Shown here in pieces: positions 1-8,429 of a stretch of 64,000 bases of DNA (positions are counted from its first letter, which is position 1; each line of letters starts with the position of its first letter). The notes beneath the pieces are model-generated. The model worked only from the letters and a program-made list of their open reading frames with translations, was not told the DNA's origin and did no database searches. The translations under genes and the position numbers were made by a program. The DNA is from Actinomycetota bacterium. Its GTDB lineage: Bacteria; Actinomycetota; Thermoleophilia; Solirubrobacterales; Solirubrobacteraceae. The stretch spans positions 55,963 to 119,962 of the forward strand of contig VAWK01000016.1 in the NCBI GenBank assembly GCA_005885515.1, given 5' to 3'.

Positions 1-770
1 ACGCGCTCGCCGTCGATCAGCTCGGCGCCGTCTCGCCACGCGTACAGCATCCCGTCACGCCTGAACACCGGACGCTCGTGCGCGAAGTAGATCGAGGGAA
101 CCTCCAGCTGCTCCTCGTCGATGTACTCCCACACGTCGAGCTCCGTCCAGTTGGAGATCGGAAACACGCGCACGTTCTCGCCCCTGCGGATGCGCCCGTT
201 GTACAGGTTCCACAACTCAGGGCGCTGGCGCTTGGGGTCCCACTGGCCGAAGTCGTCGCGGAAGGAGAACACGCGCTCCTTCGCCCGTGCGCGCTCCTCG
301 TCGCGCCGGGCGCCTCCGAGCACCGCATCGAAGCCGTGCTCGGCGATCGCATCCAGGAGCGTCACCGTCTGCAGCTGGTTGCGCGAGGCGCGCGGGCCCT
401 GCTCCTCCACCACGCGGCCCCGGTCGATCGACTCCTGCACGCTGGCCACGATCAGGTGCTCACCCAGCTCGCGCACGTGCCGGTCGCGAAACTCGATCAC
501 CTCGGGGAAGTTGTGCCCGGTGTCGACGTGCATCAGCGGGAACGGGAACGGCGCCGGGCGAAAGGCCTTCTCCGCCAGCCGCAACAGCACGATCGAGTCC
601 TTGCCGCCGCTGAACAGCAGCGCCGGGCGCTCGAATTCGGCGGCCACCTCGCGCATCACGTGTATCGCCTCGGACTCGAGCGCACGCAGGTGGCTCAGCA
701 GGGGGCGCGCTGCGTGGAGCGCGCGCGCTTGCGCCTGCGCACCGCCGAGCTGTGCCGCTGCGACGCTCAT
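1..770 (-). CDS. cysD: Sulfate adenylyltransferase subunit 2 (partial, C-terminus off the left edge)
   Basis: Small subunit of ATP sulfurylase, which with the GTPase CysN activates sulfate to adenosine 5'-phosphosulfate in the cytoplasm. Reading the minus strand from ATG at 770, about 256 residues are present. A PP-loop SGGKDS near residue 54 (ALLFSGGKDSIVLLRL) binds ATP, followed by HVDTGHNFPEV, GGARRDEERARAKER and the ISNWTELDVWEYI segment, all typical of CysD in the usual order. The ATG overlaps the TGA of the upstream cysH by four bases (ATGA), so translation is probably coupled. The gene continues beyond base 1; cysN is not visible and is presumably further left. Identification is secure; only the end is missing. 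Confidence 0.95.
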   Translation of the reverse strand, partial: MSVAAAQLGGAQAQARALHAARPLLSHLRALESEAIHVMREVAAEFERPALLFSGGKDSIVLLRLAEKAFRPAPFPFPLMHVDTGHNFPEVIEFRDRHVRELGEHLIVASVQESIDRGRVVEEQGPRASRNQLQTVTLLDAIAEHGFDAVLGGARRDEERARAKERVFSFRDDFGQWDPKRQRPELWNLYNGRIRRGENVRVFPISNWTELDVWEYIDEEQLEVPSIYFAHERPVFRRDGMLYAWRDGAELIDGER

Positions 771-1438
771 GACTCGAGCGGCTCGTGCAGTCCGCACTCG
801 GTCTTGTCGGTTCCCGCCCAGCGCCCCTCGCGGCCGGCTCCCGGCTTGGTGCAGGGCGCGCATCCGATCGACTCGTAGCCCTGGTCGTGCAGCCGGTGGT
901 AGGGCAGGTTGCGCTCGTGGATCCGCCGCCACACGTCCTTGGCGGTCCAGTGCGCCAGCGGGTTGTACTTCCACAGGCCCCGCACCTCGTCGCGTTCGAT
1001 CAGCTCGGTGTTGGCGCGCGTGGGACCCTGCTCGCGGCGAATGCCCGTGATCCAGCCCTCGGCGCCGGCCAGCGACCGTTCCAGCGCCGCCACCTTGGCG
1101 GCCGAGCAGCAGTGCTCGGGGCCACTCCATGGCGCGCCCGGGCTGCTCGCGTCGAACACCTGGATCTTCACGCCGAAGTGCTCCTCGAAGGCCCTCCACG
1201 TGCGCAGCGTCTCCTCGAACAGCACGCCGCTGTCGATCGTCGCGATCCGCACCGCACGACCGGTTCCCTGGTCCAGGCGCAGCAGCTCGTCCAGTAGCAC
1301 CGACTCCTCCTTCTGGAAGGAGCACAACAGCACCGCGCGCTCGGAATGGCGCGCCGCCTCGCGCAGCGTGTGCGTCATCGCAAGCGCCAGGTCCGTGGGC
1401 GCCGTGAGCCGCTCGACTTTGCCACCGGCCGATCGCAT
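767..1438 (-). CDS. cysH: Phosphoadenylyl-sulfate/adenylyl-sulfate reductase
   Basis: Reduces activated sulfate to sulfite using thioredoxin. The 223-residue protein carries the PP-loop-like nucleotide-binding fold, a CC pair (EHCCSAAK, near residue 110) and a later CxxC (GCAPCTKP, near 195), together the four cysteines of a [4Fe-4S] cluster. This marks the APS-using type rather than the cluster-free PAPS-using enterobacterial type. The C-terminal ECGLH motif holds the catalytic cysteine. It sits between sulfite reductase (34 bases upstream) and cysD (4-base overlap), forming one assimilatory sulfate-reduction operon. No APS kinase is seen, which agrees with an APS reductase. Confidence 0.94.
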   Translation of the reverse strand: MRSAGGKVERLTAPTDLALAMTHTLREAARHSERAVLLCSFQKEESVLLDELLRLDQGTGRAVRIATIDSGVLFEETLRTWRAFEEHFGVKIQVFDASSPGAPWSGPEHCCSAAKVAALERSLAGAEGWITGIRREQGPTRANTELIERDEVRGLWKYNPLAHWTAKDVWRRIHERNLPYHRLHDQGYESIGCAPCTKPGAGREGRWAGTDKTECGLHEPLES

Positions 1439-1472
1439 CTTTAGATCTGCGGGCCCTTGCGTCGCATGTCGT

Positions 1473-3299
1473 CTACACCGCGCACTCGCCCTCGCCCCGT
1501 TCGACCTTGAAGGGCGCGTTGCGATTCCAGTCGATGAACTCGTTCATCGTCTCGAGACCAAAATCGACCGGCATGCTCAGATCCTTGACGATCCCCTCGA
1601 GCTGGCCCGAGCCCACCCGTGCAGCGAACACGTCCCACGGCTCGCCGTCCTCGCGCGTGGACTCGTAGTGGCGGATCCAGCGCTCGATCGCCTCCGGCAC
1701 CCGCTTGGCCGGCAGGCGCAGCTTCAGCCGCTCGCCGAAGGCCACCTCGCCGCCTTCATAGCGGCCGCCCACGTGCGGGATGTAGGCCGGGATCGTGTGC
1801 TCGCCCACTTTTATCGAGGCGCCGTAGAAGCCGATGCTGGCCACGTGGTGCTGGGCGCACCCGTTCGGGCAGCCGCTCATCTTGATGTGGATCTGACGCG
1901 TCAGCGGGTCGGTGATGCGCAGCTGCTCGATCCGCTCCTGCACCGCCTGGTTGAGCCCCATCGAGCTGGTGATGCCCAGCTTGCACGAGTCGGTGCCCGG
2001 GCAGGCCACCACGTCGCTGATCTCGCGCGAGCCCGGTTCGCCCAGCCCGAGCTCGCACAGCGCGCGCCACACGTCGTAGCAGCTCTCGTGCCGAACCCAT
2101 CGCAGCACCAGGTTCTGCTGCACGGTGGTGCGCGCATAGCCGCCCGCGTAGGTGCGCATGATGTCCGCCAGGCCCCTGAGCTGGTCGGGCTGCAGATCCC
2201 CGCGCGTGATCTTCACCTCGATGGTGACGAAGCCGTCCTGCTTCTGCTCGGCCACGTTGGCGGCGCGGAAGCGCTCGAACTCCGATGCGTCGCCGTTGGG
2301 CGTGCCGAACGTGCGCGGCGGCGCCGGCGCCGACTCGCGCTCGTCATCCGAGAAGCGCCGCTGCTCGATTGAGAAGTCCCGTTCGCTCACCCACTCGCCC
2401 TGCAGCTCCTCCTCGACCTGCGTGCGCAGCTCGTCGATGCCGTACTTGTCAACGAACACCTTGATGCGCGCGCGGGCGCGGTTTGCGCGCAGCCACTCTT
2501 GACGATCGAAGATCCGCATCACGGCCTCCGTGATGCGCAGGTAGTCGCCGTTGTCGAGCTCCACGAACTCGTACAGCACCGGCGCCGTGCGCGGCATGAT
2601 CGAGGTGCCGCCGCCGACCAGCATCTGCACGCCGCGCACCTCCCCGCGGCCCTCGATCTCACGCACCCGCGCGCGGAACGCGATGTCGTGGATTTCCGCG
2701 ATCGCCCGTCCCTGCGGACTCGCGTCGAACGCCGTCTTGACCTTGCGCGGCATCGCCTGGGTGGTGGGGTGGCGCACGAAGTAGCGCACGTACGCACCCG
2801 CGTACGGGGTGAGGTCGAACAGCTCGTCCTTGGCCACGCCCGCCCACGGGTCGCCGGTGACGTTGCGCATCGTGTTGCCGCACCCCTCTCGGCTGGACAG
2901 GCCGGCCTCGCCCAGCTCGCGGATCGCCTTCTCGGCGTCAAGCAGCGGAACGTGGTGCATCTGGATGTTCTGGCGCGTGGTGATGTGGCCCTTGTTCAGC
3001 GGCACGTACTTTTCGATCACGTCCGCGAAGGCCTCCATCTGCTCCGGCGTGATCCCTCCGAAGGGCAGCTTCACGCGGATCATCTGCACGTCGGCCTGGC
3101 GCTGGCCGTACACGCCCTGCTTGAGGCGGAACTTGATGAACTGGTCCTCCGCCAGCTCGCCGTCGAGGAAGCGCGTGGCCTCGGTCTTGAAGTCGTCGAA
3201 CTCGCGCTGCAGGATCGGGATCACGTGGCCAGGCACGTTCTGCAGGACCTCTGGGTCCTCGAGCGTGCCCCGCCGTGCGGGAATGGAAACTGGCTCCAT
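1473..3299 (-). CDS. Ferredoxin-type sulfite (nitrite/sulfite) reductase
   Basis: Siroheme/[4Fe-4S] enzyme reducing sulfite to sulfide for cysteine synthesis; 608 residues. Two ferredoxin-like half domains repeat across the protein (about residues 50-280 and 330-600). The cluster and siroheme ligands are the C-x5-C motif (CPGTDSC, near residue 425) and the C-x3-C motif (SGCPNGCAQHH, near 470). I chose ATG at 3299 because AGGAGG lies seven to eight bases upstream; a longer frame to 3371 has no such site. It heads the operon with cysH and cysD, which argues for sulfite rather than nitrite as substrate, although sequence alone cannot fully separate the two. A 17-bp inverted repeat and a hairpin lie upstream at 3353-3385. 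Confidence 0.92.
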   Translation of the reverse strand: MEPVSIPARRGTLEDPEVLQNVPGHVIPILQREFDDFKTEATRFLDGELAEDQFIKFRLKQGVYGQRQADVQMIRVKLPFGGITPEQMEAFADVIEKYVPLNKGHITTRQNIQMHHVPLLDAEKAIRELGEAGLSSREGCGNTMRNVTGDPWAGVAKDELFDLTPYAGAYVRYFVRHPTTQAMPRKVKTAFDASPQGRAIAEIHDIAFRARVREIEGRGEVRGVQMLVGGGTSIMPRTAPVLYEFVELDNGDYLRITEAVMRIFDRQEWLRANRARARIKVFVDKYGIDELRTQVEEELQGEWVSERDFSIEQRRFSDDERESAPAPPRTFGTPNGDASEFERFRAANVAEQKQDGFVTIEVKITRGDLQPDQLRGLADIMRTYAGGYARTTVQQNLVLRWVRHESCYDVWRALCELGLGEPGSREISDVVACPGTDSCKLGITSSMGLNQAVQERIEQLRITDPLTRQIHIKMSGCPNGCAQHHVASIGFYGASIKVGEHTIPAYIPHVGGRYEGGEVAFGERLKLRLPAKRVPEAIERWIRHYESTREDGEPWDVFAARVGSGQLEGIVKDLSMPVDFGLETMNEFIDWNRNAPFKVERGEGECAV

Positions 3300-3352
3300 T
3301 GCGTAACCTCCTGATCCGGGTAGCCCGGCCCCTCCGCGGCGCCACCGGCGAT

Positions 3353-3369
3353 GGGAACAAATTGATCCC
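3353..3369. promoter_or_regulatory. Inverted repeat upstream of the sulfur operon (candidate operator)
   Basis: GGGAACAA-A-TTGATCCC: two 8-base arms matching at 7 of 8 positions around one central base, 54 bases upstream of the sulfite reductase start. It is AT-rich against a GC-rich background and lies where the promoter of the sulfate-reduction operon should be. A dimeric repressor site is the simplest reading; the cognate regulator is unknown. Confidence 0.45.
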
Positions 3370-3385
3370 AAAGCCTAGCGGCTTT
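3370..3385 (-). terminator. Hairpin at the end of the epsilon-subunit-like gene
   Basis: AAAGCC-TAGC-GGCTTT forms a perfect 6-bp stem with a 4-base loop, touching the TAA stop of the minus-strand gene at 3385. On that strand it is followed by GGGATCAATTTG rather than a clean U tract, so it would be a weak intrinsic terminator separating this small gene from the sulfur operon. Confidence 0.35.
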
Positions 3386-3666
3386 TAGGTATTTATCCAG
3401 GGGTCTGAACCACCCCGGTCGTCCTCCCTCGTCACGCCCTCGAGGATAGCCGCCCGCCGCCACAAATCCGAGCCGGAGCTGGTGGCGGGGGATGGGGGGG
3501 CGGTGGCGCGCATGAAGCGCTCGAGCGCGGCCACGATCGCGGCCGCCTCCTCGGTCGACGGCGCCGGCGCGATCAACTCGAGCTTCGGGAGCCCGCCCGC
3601 CGCCACGCTCCTGGCGCGGGAGCCGGCGCCGCGGCGGGGGTCGGGGCGCGTCGCGTCTTTGCTCAT
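3385..3666 (-). CDS. Acyl-CoA carboxylase epsilon-subunit-like small protein
   Basis: A 93-residue protein starting at ATG 3666 (MSKDATRPDP). After a basic, low-complexity N-terminus it has LELIAPAPSTEEAAAIVAAL and, near the end, LWRRAAILEGV. A beta strand, a helix beginning TPEE/STEE and a C-terminal WxxxA(R/I)LE motif are the pattern of the small epsilon subunits that stabilise actinobacterial acyl-CoA carboxylases. The beta subunit lies about 3 kb away at 6671-8311. It could instead be an unrelated small protein, since epsilon subunits are poorly conserved. The ribosome-binding site is weak. Confidence 0.5.
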   Translation of the reverse strand: MSKDATRPDPRRGAGSRARSVAAGGLPKLELIAPAPSTEEAAAIVAALERFMRATAPPSPATSSGSDLWRRAAILEGVTREDDRGGSDPWINT

Positions 3667-3875
3667 CTTGGGTGGCCGACCTGCGGGGATGGGTGTGCCC
3701 GGTGGCGGTGGTCGCGAGCGTTCAGGCGCGGGCGTCCGGCGGCCGAGCCCTCCCATTGTGCACCTGCGCCCCTGCCGCCGTCGCGCGGCCGGGCCACGCC
3801 CTTCGGCTCGCGCGGCCCCAGATCGCGCAGTTGGTCGGAGTTACGGTGTTCGGAACTTTGATACGCTCGCCCGTC

Positions 3876-4556
3876 ATGGCGTCGCCGATACCGCGCGCGT
3901 CGGTGCCCGATCACGTCTTCGCGCAGCTGCGCGAGGCGATCATCCTCGGCCGCTACCTGCCGGGAGAGCGCCTGCCGCCGCAGCGGGCCCTGGCCGCGGA
4001 GCTCGAGGTGAACATGGCGTCGGCGCGCGAGGCGCTCAAGCGGCTCGAGCAGCTGCGCCTGGTGGAGGTGCGGCACGGCGATGGGACCCGGGTTCTCGAC
4101 TGGCGGCGCTCGGGCTGCCTCGAGGCGCTGGTGCTGCGAGGTGGCATCGACCAGCCGTTCGTGCGCGACCTGTTCGAGGCGCGCCGACTGCTGCTCGTCG
4201 AGGCCGCCCGCCTCGCCGCCGTGCGTCGCTCCGACGAGCAGGCGCGCTCGCTGCGCGAGCTGGCCGACGCGGTCGCGTCGGCCGGCGATGATGGCGCCAG
4301 GCTGCGGGCCGACTGGGCGTTCATGGCCGGCCTGGTCGAGTCGGCGGGAAACCTCGTGTTTCAGCTGATCATGAACTCCGTGCGCGAGCTCTACCTCGAG
4401 CGCGCCGAGGCCTTCACCGCGCTCGTCGCCGAGGGGGGCTCGCTGACCGGTCTGTACGCCCGGGCCGCAGCCGCTGTTCAGGCTGCCGATCCCGAGGCAG
4501 CGGCCACGGCGATCGACACGCTGGCCGCTGCACAGGCGGCGGCGATGCTGACGTGA
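3876..4556 (+). CDS. GntR-family (FadR-like) transcriptional regulator
   Basis: A 226-residue regulator. Residues about 10-75 form the winged helix (DHVFAQLREAIILGRYLPGERLPPQRALAAEL followed by ASAREALKRLEQLRLVEVRHGDGTRV), the GntR signature. The remainder is the all-helical FCD effector domain with LFEARRLLLVEAARLAA. The start is ATG 3876; an upstream in-frame ATG would add a non-homologous arginine-rich leader. It is the first of four tightly packed genes (GTGA overlap with the next), so it probably regulates its own operon including the GMC oxidoreductase. The ligand is not predictable; FadR relatives bind acyl-CoA or small organic acids. Confidence 0.85.
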   Translation: MASPIPRASVPDHVFAQLREAIILGRYLPGERLPPQRALAAELEVNMASAREALKRLEQLRLVEVRHGDGTRVLDWRRSGCLEALVLRGGIDQPFVRDLFEARRLLLVEAARLAAVRRSDEQARSLRELADAVASAGDDGARLRADWAFMAGLVESAGNLVFQLIMNSVRELYLERAEAFTALVAEGGSLTGLYARAAAAVQAADPEAAATAIDTLAAAQAAAMLT

Positions 4557-4810
4557 GCACCGGTCTCGACAGCTTCATCGCCGCCGCTCCCTGGCCCCAG
4601 CGGACGGGCCTGAGACTGCTGCTCGCGCTCGTGCGCCGGCGGCGGGGCGCCGCGCTGCTTGCGCGCGCGCCCGGCGCCCAGCAGCTCGCGAGGTCGCTGG
4701 TCGCGCTCGGCCACTACGACGAGCCGGCGGTGGCGCGGTCGCTCGGCTGGGACGCCGACGCGGTCATCGCCCGCGGCCGCGACCTGCGCCGCCGCGAGGG
4801 CCGGCCATGA
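4553..4810 (+). CDS. Uncharacterised 85-residue protein of the GMC operon
   Basis: GTG at 4553 overlaps the stop of the GntR gene by four bases, and its own TGA overlaps the ATG of the GMC oxidoreductase in the same way, so it is translated as part of a coupled operon. The protein is small, basic and alanine/arginine-rich, apparently helical, with no signal peptide or clear membrane segment. The phrase YDEPAVARSLGWDADAVI hints at a short helical bundle. I do not recognise a family. Its position directly before a GMC enzyme suggests an accessory role, as with small subunits of some membrane-bound GMC dehydrogenases, but no such subunit signature is visible. Confidence 0.7.
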   Translation: MSTGLDSFIAAAPWPQRTGLRLLLALVRRRRGAALLARAPGAQQLARSLVALGHYDEPAVARSLGWDADAVIARGRDLRRREGRP

Positions 4811-6351
4811 GCGCTGGCCGCGATGCTGGGCGATCCGCCACGGGCGGTGCCCGCGTCGGTACAGCGAGGACCACAGGTGCCCCGTCGCTGCTCGAGGGCG
4901 ACTTCTGCGTCGTTGGCGCCGGTGCCGGCGGCGCCGTGGTGGCGGCCGAGCTGGCCGAGGGCGGCGCGCGGGTCATCCTGCTCGAGCAGGGGCCGTGGCA
5001 CGATCCGGACGCGTTCACGGCGCGCCCGCCGGAGATGCTCGGCCGGCTCTATCGCGACGGCGGCCAGACGATGACGCTGGGCTTGCCGCCGATACTGCTG
5101 CCGCTGGGTCGCGGTCTGGGGGGCACTACGCTCGTCAACTCTGGCACCTGCTTCCGCACGCCGCCGCACGTGCTGGCGCGCTGGAGGCGCGAGTTCGGGC
5201 TGGACCTCGACGAGGCTTCGCTCGCGCCCTGCTTCGAGCGCGTCGAGCGGGCGCTGTCGGTGGCGACCGTGACGCCCGAGCTGGCGGGCGCCAACGCCGC
5301 GGCGGCCCGGCGCGGCGCCGAGCGGCTGGGGTGGTCGCACGGCTTCCTGCGGCGCAACGCGCGCGGCTGCGTGGGCTCCGGCGTGTGCGTGCTCGGCTGT
5401 CCCACCTCGGCCAAGCAGCACACCGGCATCACCTACATCCCGCGCGCCGCTGCCGCCGGAGCGCAGATCCTCACGGGAGCGGACGTGCAAGAGCTTCTCG
5501 TGCAGGGGGGCGCCGTGCGCGGCGTGCGGGCGCGAATCGGAGGGTCACGCCGCGTGCGCGTGCGGGCCTCGGCGGTGATCCTCGCGTGCGGCACGATCCA
5601 TACCCCGCTGCTGCTGGAGCGAAGCGGGATTCCCGATCCCTCGGGGCAGCGCGGCAGGAACCTGTCCCTGCATCCCGCGACCGCGGCGTTCGCGCTGATG
5701 GACGAGATCGTCGACATGGCGCGCGGCGTTCCGCAGAGCTTCTTCGTGGACGAGTTCGCGCCCGAGGGCATCATGCTCGAGACGATCGCCGGGCCGCCCG
5801 CCTACGCGGCCGCGGCGCTCCCGCTCCAGGGCGCCGCTCACGCGGCGGCCATGGCGAACTACCGTCATCTGGCGCAGATCGGGCTGATGGTCAGCGACGC
5901 CTCGCGCGGCCGGGTACGTGCGCTGGCCGGGCGGCCGCTGATCCACTACCAGCTCGGTGCGGCGGACGTGGCGAAGTTCCGGGCCGGTCTGGCCCGGCTG
6001 CGGCAGCTGTTCGCAGCCGCCGGCGCGCACGATGTGTATCTGCCGCTGCCCCCCGGGGTGGCACCGGAGCGGGCCCGCGCCCGCGATCTCAAGCTGATGG
6101 CGTTCCATCCGCTCGGCACCGCGCGCGCGCACGCGCGCGCGACGCGCGGCGTGACCGACGGCCGTCTCGCGGTGCACGGCGTGCGCGGCCTGTACATCGC
6201 CGACGGCTCGGTGGTGCCGAGCGCGCTGGGAGTGAATCCGCAAATTACGATCATGGCGCTCGCGACCCGGCTGGCCTTCCAGCTGCTCGGCAGGCAGCTC
6301 ACCGCCGTGGCGCCCGACACCGACAAGGAGCAGAGCGCATGTCTTTCCTGA
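4807..6351 (+). CDS. GMC-family FAD-dependent oxidoreductase
   Basis: 514 residues. The Rossmann FAD motif GAGAGGAVVAAELAEGG starts near residue 38, followed by the GMC signature region LGRGLGGTTLVNSGTCFRTP near residue 100 and a cysteine-rich stretch CVGSGVCVLGCP typical of the cholesterol-oxidase/long-chain alcohol branch. The C-terminus has HPLGTARAHARAT and LYIADGSVVPSALGVNPQITIMALA, the GMC C-terminal catalytic and FAD-binding block with the expected histidine and asparagine. It oxidises an alcohol group on an unknown substrate, probably lipophilic. It is co-translated with an 85-residue protein before it and overlaps a 111-residue protein after it by 13 bases. Confidence 0.88.
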   Translation: MSAGRDAGRSATGGARVGTARTTGAPSLLEGDFCVVGAGAGGAVVAAELAEGGARVILLEQGPWHDPDAFTARPPEMLGRLYRDGGQTMTLGLPPILLPLGRGLGGTTLVNSGTCFRTPPHVLARWRREFGLDLDEASLAPCFERVERALSVATVTPELAGANAAAARRGAERLGWSHGFLRRNARGCVGSGVCVLGCPTSAKQHTGITYIPRAAAAGAQILTGADVQELLVQGGAVRGVRARIGGSRRVRVRASAVILACGTIHTPLLLERSGIPDPSGQRGRNLSLHPATAAFALMDEIVDMARGVPQSFFVDEFAPEGIMLETIAGPPAYAAAALPLQGAAHAAAMANYRHLAQIGLMVSDASRGRVRALAGRPLIHYQLGAADVAKFRAGLARLRQLFAAAGAHDVYLPLPPGVAPERARARDLKLMAFHPLGTARAHARATRGVTDGRLAVHGVRGLYIADGSVVPSALGVNPQITIMALATRLAFQLLGRQLTAVAPDTDKEQSACLS

Positions 6352-6674
6352 TCGATCCTCCGTGGCTGTACGCGACGGGCCAGATGTACGGCCGCCTGCT
6401 GCCGGAGCGCACGCCTGCCGCCCGCGTGCTCGAGAAGGCGACTGCCGGCGTGTTCCTCGCGACGAGCATCTCGTTGTACCTGGACCGGCCGTGGACGCGG
6501 CCGATATGGAAGGCGTGCCGCGCCCAGGACGGGCGCGACTGGATGCTCAACTCGGGCGTCTTTCGCATCGACCACCGCCGGGCCGGAGCGCGTACGCACG
6601 CCGTCGCGGCGCTGCTGTTTGCGACCTACCCGCTGTGGCTGCGGCTCGGCGAACGCGCCGCACGCAAACGCTAG
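6339..6674 (+). CDS. Uncharacterised 111-residue membrane-associated protein downstream of the GMC oxidoreductase
   Basis: Starts at ATG 6339 ([15 protein letters not shown]), overlapping the GMC gene by 13 bases, with GGAG a few bases upstream. Two moderately hydrophobic stretches (about residues 33-48 and 88-103) could be membrane segments. Arg/Asp-rich pieces such as [22 protein letters not shown] lie between them. I do not recognise a family. Tight overlap with a flavoenzyme that probably acts on a hydrophobic substrate suggests a membrane anchor or electron-transfer partner; that is inference. Its TAG stop overlaps the stop of the convergent carboxylase gene. Confidence 0.72.
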   Translation: MSFLIDPPWLYATGQMYGRLLPERTPAARVLEKATAGVFLATSISLYLDRPWTRPIWKACRAQDGRDWMLNSGVFRIDHRRAGARTHAVAALLFATYPLWLRLGERAARKR

Positions 6675-8311
6675 AGCGGGATGTTGCCGTGCTTGCGCTT
6701 CGGCCCCGGCTGGCGCTTGCTCTGCAGCGTGTGCAGGGCCAGGACCAGCTTTGGCCGCGTCTCGCTCGGCACGATCACGTCGTCTATGTACCCGCGCTCG
6801 GCGGCCGTGTACGGGTTGGCGAAGCGCGCCTTGTAGTCGGCCATCAGCTTGCCCCGCCGCTCGTCCGGCGTGGGGCTGCCCGTGATGTCGCGCCGGTAGA
6901 TGATGTTGACCGCTCCCTCCGGTCCCATCACCGCGACCTCGGCGGTCGGCCAGGCGAAGTTGAAGTCCGCGAGCATGTGCTTTGAGGCCATCACGTCGTA
7001 GGCACCGCCGTAGGCCTTGCGTGTGATCACCGTCAGCTTCGGCACCGTGGCCTCGGTGAACGCATACAACAGCTTGGCCCCGTGGCGGATGATCCCGCCC
7101 CACTCCTGGCTGGTCCCCGGCAGGAAGCCCGGCACGTCCACGAACGTCAGCAGGGGGATGTTGAACGCGTCGCACGTGCGCACGAAGCGCGCGGCCTTGC
7201 ACGAGGCGTCGATGTCCAGCACGCCCGCCAGCGCGGCCGGCTGATTGCCCACCACGCCGATCGAGAACCCATCGAGGCGAGCGAACCCGCACACGATGTT
7301 CCTCGCGTAGTGCTCGTGCACCTCGAAGAACTCCCCATCGTCCACGATCAGGCGCACCGCATCGCGCATGTCATACGGTTTGTTGGGACTGTCGGGCACC
7401 ACCCGGTCGAGCTCCGGGTCCATCCGCTGCGGGTCATCCGTGGGCTGCACCCGCGGCGCGCTCTGCAGGTTGTTCTGGGGAAGGAAGCTGATCAGGTAGC
7501 GGCAGTCCTCGAGGCATTCGTCCTCGTCCTCGGAGGCAAAGTGAGCGACCCCGGACTTGGTGTTGTGCGACATCGCGCCTCCCAGCTCCTCGAAGCCCAC
7601 CTCCTCGCCGGTCACCGTCTTGATCACGTCGGGGCCGGTGATGAACATGTGCGAGGTCTCCTTGACCATGAACACGAAGTCGGTAATCGCGGGCGAATAC
7701 ACGGCGCCGCCCGCGCACGGCCCCATGACGAGGCTGATCTGGGGGATCACCCCCGAGCACATCACGTTGCGCACGAACACGTCGCCGTAAGCGCCGAGCG
7801 ACACCACGCCCTCCTGGATGCGCGCACCGCCCGAGTCGTTGATGCCGATCACCGGGCAGCCGATCTTGGCCGCGAGGTCCATCAGCTTGCACATCTTCTC
7901 GCCCATCACCTCGCCCAGCGAGCCTCCGAACACGGTGAAGTCCTGACTGAACACGCATACCCGGCGGCCGTCGATGGTGCCGTGTCCGGTGACGACCGCG
8001 TCGCCCCAGGGGCGGTTTTTCTGCATGTCGAAGTCGTACGTGCGGTGGCGTACGAACGTGTCCAGCTCCTGGAAGGAGCCCGGGTCGAGCAGCTTCTCGA
8101 CGCGCTCCCGCGCCGTGTACTTGCCGCGCGCGTGCTGCTTCTCCTCCGCCTCGGGCGCCGGATGCAGCGCCGCCACTCGCAGCTCCTGCAGCTGGGCCAG
8201 CTTCTCCTCGTAGGTCTCCGGCGCCTGCTGGCGCGGCGGGCGCCGGTGCCCACCGCGTGAGCTGGCAAGCAGCGCCGCATCGCTTTGTCGATCGTGCGAG
8301 CTGCTCGCCAT
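6671..8311 (-). CDS. Acyl-CoA carboxylase beta subunit (propionyl/acetyl-CoA carboxyltransferase)
   Basis: 546-residue carboxyltransferase subunit that moves the carboxyl group from biotin to propionyl-CoA or acetyl-CoA. The N-terminal half has [17 protein letters not shown], the oxyanion-hole motif [14 protein letters not shown] and [17 protein letters not shown]. The C-terminal half has [26 protein letters not shown] and the closing KRKHGNIPL, all diagnostic of the AccD5/PccB family. With the epsilon-like protein at 3385 and the mutase at 12167 it fits a propionyl-CoA to succinyl-CoA route. The biotinylated alpha subunit is not in the window. Its stop codon overlaps that of the convergent 111-residue gene. 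Confidence 0.96.
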   Translation of the reverse strand: MASSSHDRQSDAALLASSRGGHRRPPRQQAPETYEEKLAQLQELRVAALHPAPEAEEKQHARGKYTARERVEKLLDPGSFQELDTFVRHRTYDFDMQKNRPWGDAVVTGHGTIDGRRVCVFSQDFTVFGGSLGEVMGEKMCKLMDLAAKIGCPVIGINDSGGARIQEGVVSLGAYGDVFVRNVMCSGVIPQISLVMGPCAGGAVYSPAITDFVFMVKETSHMFITGPDVIKTVTGEEVGFEELGGAMSHNTKSGVAHFASEDEDECLEDCRYLISFLPQNNLQSAPRVQPTDDPQRMDPELDRVVPDSPNKPYDMRDAVRLIVDDGEFFEVHEHYARNIVCGFARLDGFSIGVVGNQPAALAGVLDIDASCKAARFVRTCDAFNIPLLTFVDVPGFLPGTSQEWGGIIRHGAKLLYAFTEATVPKLTVITRKAYGGAYDVMASKHMLADFNFAWPTAEVAVMGPEGAVNIIYRRDITGSPTPDERRGKLMADYKARFANPYTAAERGYIDDVIVPSETRPKLVLALHTLQSKRQPGPKRKHGNIPL

Positions 8312-8429
8312 CCACGCCGGATGTTATCCGCGCGTCCGCCCGCTGCCAGACCCGGCCGCCGGCGCGCGAGGGCGGCCTGTCCCCCGCGTCAAGCCCCGGT
8401 GCTCCTTCGGCAGTGGCCTCCGCTGGGCC

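Noticed and set aside
4659-6674. 671-residue Arg-rich plus-strand frame covering the GMC gene
   Set aside because: Shadow frame; only its last 111 residues (from ATG 6339) correspond to a real gene.
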